6,535 nt of DNA from Phycisphaerae bacterium (GTDB lineage: Bacteria; Planctomycetota; Phycisphaerae; UBA1845), in the NCBI GenBank assembly GCA_029260195.1, contig JAJDDS010000201.1, forward strand, positions 1 through 6,535, written 5' to 3'. Below are positions 1 to 5,515 of this stretch, piece after piece (within the stretch, counting starts at the first letter, position 1; each line of letters begins with the position of its first letter). The notes under the pieces were generated by a model. That model saw only the letters and a program-made list of their open reading frames with translations. It was not told the DNA's origin and did no database searches. The translations under genes and the position numbers were made by a program.

Positions 1-471
1 CCCCGAGTCAGCCAGCCGCAGAATGTAATGGTCTCCGTGGCAGTCCTGACAGCGCGGCGCGTCCGCGTCGCCGTCATCGAGGCGCTGCCCGTGTGTGCTC
101 GCCCAGAAGGACGCGATGGGGCCGTCGTCATCGTCGTGACACCCACCGCAGTCCACGCGCTCTGTAACCCTCGCGTGCGGGTATGCCTCGACCCCGTCCA
201 ATTCCGTGTGACAGTCGGTGCAGCTCAGATCGGCATGCACACTCAGCGCCGCGCGCCCGGCGTCCACATAGAGCGACACGTCCCTCCCGGCGCGCTCGAG
301 TTTCAGCCCCTCGGTCGCGTGACAGGACAGACAGTCGTCGTTCTCCTGGCTGCGAACCGTGCCCGCGCTACCGCCGACGCCGAGCCACGCGCCCACAACG
401 ACTGCCCATCGCCAACCCATCCACCGCGTTGCGCCGGCGCGCTTCGCACTCCGCGTTGGTTTGCAGGTCAC
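1..471 (-). CDS. Secreted multihaem cytochrome c, 3' end beyond window
   Basis: The frame reads leftward and is still open at the edge, giving 157 residues so far. It has four c-type haem sites: CLSCH (47-51), CTDCH (84-88), CGGCH (108-112) and CQDCH (141-145). An arginine-rich N-terminus and a hydrophobic stretch near residues 22-37 look like a Sec signal peptide, so the haems should lie outside the cytoplasm. I chose the GTG at 471 because it overlaps the stop of the preceding cytochrome in GTGA and has GAAGGGG (486-480) eight bases upstream. An ATG at 420 would still leave a short signal peptide but has no Shine-Dalgarno sequence. The segment STHG (125-128) followed by CQDCHGDH copies a module of the upstream protein, so the two are probably related. 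The likely role, by inference, is to accept electrons from that membrane cytochrome. Total haem number and final partner cannot be seen. Confidence 0.85.
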   Translation of the reverse strand, partial: MTCKPTRSAKRAGATRWMGWRWAVVVGAWLGVGGSAGTVRSQENDDCLSCHATEGLKLERAGRDVSLYVDAGRAALSVHADLSCTDCHTELDGVEAYPHARVTERVDCGGCHDDDDGPIASFWASTHGQRLDDGDADAPRCQDCHGDHYILRLADSG

Positions 472-2621
472 CGATGTCGCCCCTTCACGGATACTGCTTC
501 CCCGTCGTCCCCATTCGCCGTCGCGCCGCGACCCGCGACCTCGACCTCTTCCTCCGTGGACGGGCGAACCACGCGGCTGGTCAGCGTTGGACCCGCCGGA
601 TGTTCGTGCGCGTACATCGACGTCGGCATGCGACCGCCGATCCACGACGGGTTCATCGGATACACGCTTGGGCTCAGGACCGTCCCGTACACATGCCAAA
701 CCAGAATCGCCAGCGACGCCAGCCACGCTTCATAGAAATGTACCACGAGCATCACATCGAGCACAACCTTCGGCACGCCCCACGCGGTAACAAAGTAGTC
801 GTCGAACCAAAGGAGGATTCCGCTGACGATCATGATGACGGTACCCCACATCAACGCCCAGTACTCGCATTTCTCGACGTAGCTGAACCGCCCGAACCGC
901 GGCCGCTCCTCGCGCGCACCGAGGAAGTACACCACATTCTCCCGCACGTGAGTCAGATCGCCCCATCCGACCATCATGTCGCGGAGCGTCCGGCGCCCGC
1001 GTGCCCCCATCAGATAGAACACATGCCAAATCGAGCCGGCGATCATCACGACGGCCGCCACGCGGTGAATCGTCCCCCGCAGCAGGAACCCGGCGCCGTC
1101 TCCCCAACCGAAAAGCAAGCGCACCCACCAAGCCTCCGAATACCGAAGCGCGAACCCGGTCAGTACCAGGACCGCGAAGCTGATCATCAGCACCCAGTGT
1201 TGCGCCGTCTCGCTCGGGCTCAGACGCATCACGAACGCGCCCCGATTCATCCGCTTGACCGAGCGAATCCAGTCGGCTCCGTTGTGCAGCAACATCAGCC
1301 CGATGACCACACCGATGAACCACAGGTACAGCACGGTGAACGCGTGCGGCCAGCCGTTGGCGGCGGCGGCGGTCGGCTCGTGGATGGACGTGCCCGCCAG
1401 TTCGGCGGAAATGCCGGGATGGCACTCGCCACAGGTTTCTTGCAGGTTGTTCGGGTGGATGGACGACGTCAAGTCTGTGTGCGGGAGGATTCGATGAGCG
1501 CCGTGGCAGGAGGCGCAGTTCGCGACGCGCACGTCCCCGGCTTTGCTTTTGTGTCCGTGGTAGCTGTCGACGTACGAGCGCAACTTCCCCGCCGGGACGC
1601 CGTAGTTCTCGTTGAGCGCGACCGATTCATGGCATGGGGTGCAGGTCTGCTCGGCCACGCGCGCAGCGCTCACGGGAGAGTTTGCGTCATGGGGCGAGAT
1701 GATCCCGTGCTCACCGTGACAGGTGGTGCATACCGGCGCGTCCAAGCGTCCCAGCTCGACGAGCTGGCCATGGATGCCTTCGACGTAGTCTCGAGTGACA
1801 GATCCATGACACTGGCCGCAGGTCTCGGAGATGGTGAAGTGGTAGATAGTCGAATCCGGGTCCGTGGGGCTCAGGATGCGATGGGCGGTGTGCCGACCGT
1901 TCGGAACCTGCGCGGCGTGGCAATCGTTGCAGGTTGCGGCTGCGTAGAGTCCTTTCTTGCTGGCCTGTCCGTGGACGCTTCGTTCGTACAGCTTGATCTG
2001 TTCCCCTCGGAGTATTCGGTGTTTCTCGACGAGGTCCACGTCGGTGTGACAAGCGCGACAGGTGCTCGGAAGGTTGACCGGATGTACGTGGGAGCGACGG
2101 TCGGAGGACGGAAGGATCTCATGGGCTCCGTGGCAATCCCAACACTCCGGAATGTCGGGGTCGTTGCCGACGTCGAGCCGCCCGTGTTTGACGTACTCGT
2201 CCGTTTCGTCCTCGTGGCAAGCCGAACAATCGACGGGCTCGACCGAGTCGCCGTGCGGTTTGGCAACCGTCGGATCGATCCCCTCGAGATCGATCGACTC
2301 GTGGCAGTCGCCGCATTCAAGTTGGTGGTGAACGGAGTCAGCTAAAAGAGTGTGCGGCGGTCGGATGCGCGTCGCGTCGGCTTCGCCGTCGTGACACTCG
2401 GAGCACGTCGCCGGGTCGGCGTTCTGCGCGGTCGCCCCGGCAGGATAAATGATGAGATTCGCCGCGAGCATCGCGGGAATCAAAAGCACCGCGCGCGTCA
2501 CCAAGTCGGCGCGCCCGGTGCGATGGTTCGCCCTCTCCGTAATGGGCTGCGCCCTTACCGCGGCGCCTTCCGTTCCCCCGAGGCCTACTCCCCGATTGCC
2601 GCCCCTACGTCTGATCTCCAT
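468..2621 (-). CDS. 11-haem cytochrome c fused to FdnI/HydC-like b-type cytochrome (CbcL-like)
   Basis: This 717-residue membrane protein probably passes electrons between the quinone pool and periplasmic cytochromes. Eleven CxxCH sites start at residues 73, 103, 132, 160, 188, 231, 268, 298, 327, 369 and 397, after a hydrophobic export segment (about 43-60). Five predicted membrane helices follow: about 426-446, 473-492, 515-537, 588-606 and 621-648. The last four resemble the di-haem b cytochrome of formate dehydrogenase-N and Ni/Fe hydrogenase; H475, H519, H533, H628 and H643 are candidate b-haem ligands. The tail (about 650-717) is polar, acidic near its middle, and probably cytoplasmic. 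The order multihaem c then FdnI/HydC b is that of Geobacter CbcL, which has nine c haems. The start is uncertain: the ATG at 2621 has only a poorly spaced GGTGG, and a GTG at 2501 (codon 41) would give a more ordinary signal peptide. The direction of electron flow is inferred. Confidence 0.9.
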   Translation of the reverse strand: MEIRRRGGNRGVGLGGTEGAAVRAQPITERANHRTGRADLVTRAVLLIPAMLAANLIIYPAGATAQNADPATCSECHDGEADATRIRPPHTLLADSVHHQLECGDCHESIDLEGIDPTVAKPHGDSVEPVDCSACHEDETDEYVKHGRLDVGNDPDIPECWDCHGAHEILPSSDRRSHVHPVNLPSTCRACHTDVDLVEKHRILRGEQIKLYERSVHGQASKKGLYAAATCNDCHAAQVPNGRHTAHRILSPTDPDSTIYHFTISETCGQCHGSVTRDYVEGIHGQLVELGRLDAPVCTTCHGEHGIISPHDANSPVSAARVAEQTCTPCHESVALNENYGVPAGKLRSYVDSYHGHKSKAGDVRVANCASCHGAHRILPHTDLTSSIHPNNLQETCGECHPGISAELAGTSIHEPTAAAANGWPHAFTVLYLWFIGVVIGLMLLHNGADWIRSVKRMNRGAFVMRLSPSETAQHWVLMISFAVLVLTGFALRYSEAWWVRLLFGWGDGAGFLLRGTIHRVAAVVMIAGSIWHVFYLMGARGRRTLRDMMVGWGDLTHVRENVVYFLGAREERPRFGRFSYVEKCEYWALMWGTVIMIVSGILLWFDDYFVTAWGVPKVVLDVMLVVHFYEAWLASLAILVWHVYGTVLSPSVYPMNPSWIGGRMPTSMYAHEHPAGPTLTSRVVRPSTEEEVEVAGRGATANGDDGEAVSVKGRHR
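480..486 (-). promoter_or_regulatory. Ribosome binding site for the second cytochrome
   Basis: GAAGGGG lies within the last codons of the 11-haem cytochrome gene, eight bases before the GTG at 471. With the GTGA stop/start overlap it favours this start and points to coupled translation of the two cytochromes. Confidence 0.55.
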
Positions 2622-2884
2622 GATCCACCGCTACTTTCAGGCTTGCAGCCACTCTTCCACCCCTCGCGACGGTTTCGAGATCCGAAGTGCAGTCCGCATT
2701 CGCCGTGCCACGATCGCCGTTGTAACTACGCATATCTTCGGACTATCGGAGTTTCCGGCAGATGAGTGCCATGCCTCCCCCGAAATCCCGTAATAGCGCA
2801 GTCGCGGGAGTTTCGATGCCACGCCTGGCGCGGGGCGGCGCCGGCGTTCGATTCCTGTCTTCGGGAACGCGGCGCGGGCGATCC

Positions 2885-2913
2885 TTGCGTTTAGGAACGC
2901 ACGCCCGTATAGT
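2885..2913 (+). promoter_or_regulatory. Sigma70-type promoter of the M28 peptidase gene
   Basis: A -35 box TTGCGT (2885-2890) and a -10 box TATAGT (2908-2913, five of six consensus bases) are separated by exactly 17 bases. Transcription would start near 2920 and leave a leader of about 67 bases. A 6-bp inverted repeat, TGCGTT/AACGCA (2886-2901, four-base loop), covers the -35 box, and TTAAG/CTTAA (2913-2925) covers the expected start point; either could be an operator. Planctomycete promoters are poorly catalogued, so this is a match to the general bacterial consensus. Confidence 0.5.
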
Positions 2914-2938
2914 TAAGGGTCTTAATTCGCGGGGATAG

Positions 2939-2970
2939 CGATACCGCTCGCGCCCGGTTGGCGCGTATCG
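2939..2970 (+). promoter_or_regulatory. Leader hairpin just before the peptidase ribosome binding site
   Basis: CGCGCC (2949-2954) pairs with GGCGCG (2960-2965) around the loop CGGTT. Below it, CGATA (2939-2943) pairs with TATCG (2966-2970), leaving a one-sided bulge CCGCT. The structure ends at the base next to the Shine-Dalgarno sequence, so it could protect the mRNA 5' end or tune ribosome access while leaving the site itself unpaired. A function is inferred from position only. Confidence 0.4.
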
Positions 2971-2978
2971 AGAGGAGG
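2971..2978 (+). promoter_or_regulatory. Strong Shine-Dalgarno site of the M28 peptidase
   Basis: AGAGGAGG contains a full AGGAGG eight bases before the ATG at 2987. This fixes the start and suggests efficient translation. Confidence 0.8.
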
Positions 2979-2986
2979 AACTCCGA

Positions 2987-4075
2987 ATGCAGTTGGTACG
3001 TTTGGCTTGGGTGTCGGCGGTGGTTCTGGTCTTAGTGTTGTGGGACGGGCCAGATTCGTCGGCGATCGCTTCGGAAGCGGGACAGGTGGCTGCCGCGCAG
3101 GTTAGCCAGCAGAGCTATCGGGAGATCCTCGACGACAGGCTCTACACGCATCTCGGCGACAACCGCGGGTACGGACCCGAACACGATTTGGCGCAGGCCA
3201 ACATCGTCGCGATGTTCGAGCAGTACGGGCTGACGGTGACGCTGGAGCCCGTGTGGTTCCAGGGGGACACGTACTTCAATGTGGTGGGAACGAAGCTGGG
3301 GACGGTGTATCCACAAAGCGAATATATCATCGGAGCACATTACGACTCGGTGGGCAATCCCGGGGCGGACGACAACGCGAGTGGAACGGCGTTGGTGCTG
3401 GAAGTGGCGCGGGTTCTGTCGACGTACGAGTCGGAATACACGATCCGATTCGTGGCGTTCGATCGGGAGGAGCAGGGTCTGTACGGCAGTGCCGCCTACG
3501 TCAGCGCGCACCTCGGAGATGACATCCTGGGCATGGTCTCAACGGATATGGTGGCGTACAACACGGGCGTGAATGAGGCGGACATCTACAGCCAGGCGGC
3601 GTCCGACCCTATCAAGTACGCTCTGGCGGCGGCGGTTGACACGTACGGCGACGGGTTGAACTACGACCTGCACGGGCCGAGCTATGGTAGCGATCATGCG
3701 CCGTTCGAGGGGGCGGGGTTTCAGGCATGTCTGTTGATCGAGGATTGGGGCAACCCGTACTACCACTCGCCGCTGGACAGCGTGGATACGCCGAACTACA
3801 TCGACTACGCGTTCGCGACGCGGATGGCGCGGTCGGTCGCCGGTTGGCTAGTGGATCAGGCGGGCGTGCGTGTGTTGGTGGCGGATGGGGACGAGAACGA
3901 CGACGGCGACGTGGACATGCCTGACTTCGCGCGGGTGCAGGAATGCTTCGGAGGTGACGGCACTCCGCCGCCGACGGGGATGGGGTGCTACAACTTCGAC
4001 TTCGACTACGACGAGGATGTGGACCTCGACGACTACGCGGAATTCACGGCGCGATTCACTGGACCGGGCGGTTGA
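2987..4075 (+). CDS. Secreted M28-family zinc peptidase with paired EF-hand (dockerin-like) tail
   Basis: This 362-residue exported protein belongs to the M28 di-zinc aminopeptidase-type family and should release amino acids from peptides outside the cytoplasm. A signal peptide covers about residues 1-28. The expected residues are all present: H118 in HYDS, D128 in PGADDNASG, the E161/E162 pair in DREEQG (general base and zinc ligand), D187 in STDM, and H260 in YYHSP. The catalytic domain spans about 40-292 with no protease-associated insert. The C-terminus (about 298-359) has two perfectly spaced 12-residue calcium loops, D302-D313 and D338-D349, with acidic or Asn residues at positions 1, 3, 5, 7, 9 and 12; C320 and C334 between them may form a disulfide. 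Such dockerin-like tails are common on secreted planctomycete proteins, with unknown purpose. It has its own promoter and appears monocistronic. Substrate specificity cannot be read from sequence. Confidence 0.92.
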   Translation: MQLVRLAWVSAVVLVLVLWDGPDSSAIASEAGQVAAAQVSQQSYREILDDRLYTHLGDNRGYGPEHDLAQANIVAMFEQYGLTVTLEPVWFQGDTYFNVVGTKLGTVYPQSEYIIGAHYDSVGNPGADDNASGTALVLEVARVLSTYESEYTIRFVAFDREEQGLYGSAAYVSAHLGDDILGMVSTDMVAYNTGVNEADIYSQAASDPIKYALAAAVDTYGDGLNYDLHGPSYGSDHAPFEGAGFQACLLIEDWGNPYYHSPLDSVDTPNYIDYAFATRMARSVAGWLVDQAGVRVLVADGDENDDGDVDMPDFARVQECFGGDGTPPPTGMGCYNFDFDYDEDVDLDDYAEFTARFTGPGG

Positions 4076-4123
4076 GGGGCCGGCGAGCACGAAGGATAAG
4101 TCGGCGGTCTTGGCTTGTTGCTT

Positions 4124-4147
4124 TGGGGTGGAGTCCGCTTCGCCCCA
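4124..4147 (+). terminator. Hairpin downstream of the peptidase, possible terminator
   Basis: TGGGGTGGAG (4124-4133) pairs with CTTCGCCCCA (4138-4147) over ten positions, including two G-T wobbles, around the tetraloop TCCG. It begins 49 bases after the peptidase stop. No T-run follows, so it is not a classical intrinsic terminator; it could work with Rho or stabilise the mRNA 3' end. Confidence 0.3.
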
Positions 4148-4504
4148 CGCGTCGTCTCGCTGAAAAAGACTCCCGACCCCTTTGCCGCACTCGCGCTTCC
4201 GTCGATCCGATTGGATCACGGGTACGAAGGCCTGCGTGACTGTGGAGTACTCCTTGGGCGCCCGACTATAGGCGCACACCAAGTGTCCAATCAACTCTTT
4301 TTTCGAGAAATTGCCGGTATCCTCGCCAAGTCATCGTTCAGGCGGATGGCCTCAGCATGGAAGACGGAACTCGCCCATTGTCCTACACACCAATCCCCTC
4401 TATCCACGCCAAGCCCCCCCAAGGGACCCCCAGGGGGCCAACCTGTTGCAATTCAAGGACTTAACAACGCCGAAGCACGCCCCACGCCCCCGAATTGCCA
4501 GCGG

Positions 4505-4545
4505 GCGGGCAAAACCGGCCGGTAAGGTGCGGGTGAAAACCGGCC
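4505..4545 (+). repeat. Tandem direct repeat, remnant of an IS21-type left end
   Basis: AAAACCGGCC occurs at 4511-4520 and again at 4536-4545. Both copies are preceded by GCGGG (4505-4509 and 4529-4533), giving repeat units of 16 and 17 bases that differ by a small insertion. Repeated transposase-binding sites inside the ends are a known property of IS21-family elements, and the transposase start lies 55 bases further on. The outermost terminal bases and any target duplication could not be fixed. Confidence 0.5.
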
Positions 4546-4557
4546 ATTTTGAGGAGA

Positions 4558-4597
4558 CGTGGGTTCGCCACGAAGCTCTTCCTCCAAAAGGAGGAAG
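4558..4597 (+). promoter_or_regulatory. Two tandem hairpins; the second buries the transposase Shine-Dalgarno site
   Basis: The first hairpin pairs CGTGG (4558-4562) with CCACG (4568-4572). The second pairs CTTCCTCC (4578-4585) with GGAGGAAG (4590-4597), eight perfect pairs around an AAAA loop. The right arm contains GGAGG (4590-4594), five bases before the GTG at 4600, so folding would hide the ribosome binding site. Several insertion sequences use such structures to stop translation of read-through transcripts from outside. The pairing is seen directly; the role is inferred. Confidence 0.5.
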
Positions 4598-4599
4598 CT

Positions 4600-4743
4600 G
4601 TGGCGAATCAACTCAAGATGGCCGAGGTACAAGCGATTCTGGCGTTACGCGCTCGTGGGTGGTCCTTTCGACGGATCGGCCGGGAGCTTGGTGTCCACCG
4701 AGAGACGGCTGCACGGTATGTCCGGCTGGCAGCGGCGTCTTCA
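4600..4743 (+). pseudogene. IS21-type transposase (IstA) N-terminal fragment
   Basis: From the GTG at 4600 about 48 codons read as the N-terminus of an IS21-family transposase. A helix-turn-helix lies at about residues 19-42, with GWSFRRIGRELGVHRETAAR as the core and RYVRL after it. This domain binds the element ends. The start has a near-ideal GGAGG five bases upstream. After about residue 48 the similarity stops: the frame stays open to 5118 but becomes Pro/Ser-rich, low-complexity sequence and runs antisense into the 3' end of the zinc-ribbon gene. The catalytic DDE domain (IstA is normally about 500 residues) and the helper ATPase IstB are absent. It is therefore a dead remnant, most likely cut by deletion or replacement on its right side. 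The family call is from memory of the N-terminal motif. Confidence 0.65.
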
Positions 4744-5026
4744 GGGCGTGGGGATGGGGCCGCTGCGTTATGCGGCGTTCCACTGCAGTGCATTGGCGAT
4801 GTCACGTCCCCGATCGGCCTGAACGCCTCGAACCCCGCCGTCGGAAACGCCGTCCAAAAAACTACAGCCTCCTCCAAAAAATACGCCACGTGTACCGTCG
4901 CACCGGAGATCCCGATGCCACTTAGCTTCATGCCATTCGTGTGTGTCCCCCGAACTCCCTGCGCGCCGGTTCCTTTCTCGACACGCCCGTTTCCGCCCGG
5001 ACAGAGTTTTCAGGAGCGACAACTGC
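4744..5026. other. Non-coding junction between IS remnant and zinc-ribbon gene, 283 bases
   Basis: No recognisable gene or RNA. It contains two near copies of TCCAAAAAA followed by TAC (about 4854 and 4876) and an imperfect palindrome around 4797-4813. Both strands have open frames, but none shows a domain, a Shine-Dalgarno sequence or sensible composition. I see no intrinsic terminator for the leftward zinc-ribbon gene here. Confidence 0.4.
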
Positions 5027-5515
5027 TCAATAGATTCGTTCATCTGGGCGGTCGATGGCTGAGAATGCGGCGGATGGAGTTTCTGATAGAGGCAAGCCAC
5101 CTCCAAACGCGAGCATGAGATACGCCCCCAAGGCAAACACCGCCGGAAAGATGCCAATGACAATCGATATACAAAGCAATCTCCTGGCACTGGGGCGTAC
5201 ACGATCTGTCCAAACCGATGCAGAAGTAACTGGAGTTCCACATTCAGGACAAACGTCAGCGCCCCTCACGTCGTAATCACAGTTGCAACAACGCGGCATC
5301 TCGCTTGTTTCAATCCAGAAGAGCCTCGAGAGCCATAGCGTAGAAAGACTCACTAGAAGCCCGGCCACCACCAGTAACGATGGAGGAAGTGGGAGTGACG
5401 CTTCTGCGGATAGGGTAGTACAAACGGAGTATATGCCGATGTACGCGAACGTTCCACAAGTCACAACATTGTCACGTGAGAGGTACCAAACATCTGTCCA
5501 GGAGACGCGACTCAT
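5027..5515 (-). CDS. Small membrane protein with a zinc ribbon, coupled to the RHS gene
   Basis: This 162-residue protein has unknown function. Hydrophobic segments lie at about residues 17-36, 44-66 and 111-137, suggesting three membrane helices. Between the second and third is a zinc-ribbon loop: C76 and C79, then C89 and C92, in the form CCNCDYDVRG...CPECGTP. Small planctomycete membrane proteins often carry this CDYDxRG/CPECG signature, with no assigned role. I chose the ATG at 5515 because its ATGA overlaps the stop of the RHS gene; an in-frame ATG at 5590 would place 25 extra residues over the RHS coding sequence. No good Shine-Dalgarno sequence precedes 5515 (GGAG is 15 bases away), so translation probably depends on coupling. 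Hand counts give roughly 50-57% GC, like the RHS tip and below the window's GC-rich genes. Position suggests an immunity or accessory protein for the RHS tip; a general membrane protein is equally possible. Confidence 0.75.
   Translation of the reverse strand: MSRVSWTDVWYLSRDNVVTCGTFAYIGIYSVCTTLSAEASLPLPPSLLVVAGLLVSLSTLWLSRLFWIETSEMPRCCNCDYDVRGADVCPECGTPVTSASVWTDRVRPSARRLLCISIVIGIFPAVFALGAYLMLAFGGGLPLSETPSAAFSAIDRPDERIY

Larger units (their letters stand above)
2622..2986. other. Divergent intergenic region, 365 bases
   Basis: This region separates the leftward cytochrome unit from the rightward peptidase gene. The right part (2885-2980) contains the promoter, inverted repeats, leader hairpin and ribosome binding site of the peptidase, listed separately. 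In the left part (2622-2880) I see no convincing promoter for the cytochromes and no protein-like frame. A 61-codon leftward frame (2822-2637) ending 15 bases before the cytochrome ATG has no recognisable motif and no Shine-Dalgarno sequence. Confidence 0.6.
4076..4599. other. Intergenic region after the peptidase, 524 bases
   Basis: No frame here looks like a real protein. The region holds the hairpin at 4124-4147 and a C/G-run stretch (4411-4440) in which GCCCCC (4413-4418) could pair with GGGGGC (4433-4438). From about 4505 it holds the repeats and hairpins of a decayed IS21-like left end. A leftward TTGATT, 18-base spacer, TATAGT combination (4294-4265) matches a sigma70 promoter but has no gene to drive and would run antisense into the peptidase 3' end. 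Confidence 0.5.

Noticed and set aside
183..2345. A 720-codon rightward open frame opposite the multihaem cytochromes
   Set aside because: It is the antisense shadow of a GC-rich gene with eleven ordered CxxCH motifs. Its own translation is rich in Arg, Pro and His at first, then changes character, with no domain and no ribosome site.
2637..2822. A 61-codon leftward frame just before the 11-haem cytochrome
   Set aside because: The 15-base spacing looks operon-like, but there is no Shine-Dalgarno sequence, motif, signal peptide or membrane segment. In GC-rich DNA this length is expected by chance.
4411..4440. C-run and G-run stretch as an intrinsic terminator
   Set aside because: GCCCCC and GGGGGC can pair, but several registers are possible, the loop is about 14 bases, no T-run follows, and it lies more than 330 bases after the peptidase stop.
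4115..4525. A 136-codon rightward frame in the region after the peptidase
   Set aside because: It crosses the hairpin, the C/G runs and the start of the IS repeats, and has no domain or ribosome site. It appears to be non-coding sequence that happens to lack stops.
4794..4814. The peptide IGDVTSP reads on both strands
   Set aside because: This follows from an imperfect palindrome in which the differences fall at synonymous positions. The palindrome is short and has no promoter or gene beside it, so chance is the simplest explanation.
4608..4931. A 107-codon leftward frame opposite the IS21 remnant
   Set aside because: Its C-terminal half is the antisense of the clear helix-turn-helix coding segment. 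The N-terminal half has no recognised motif and no ribosome site.
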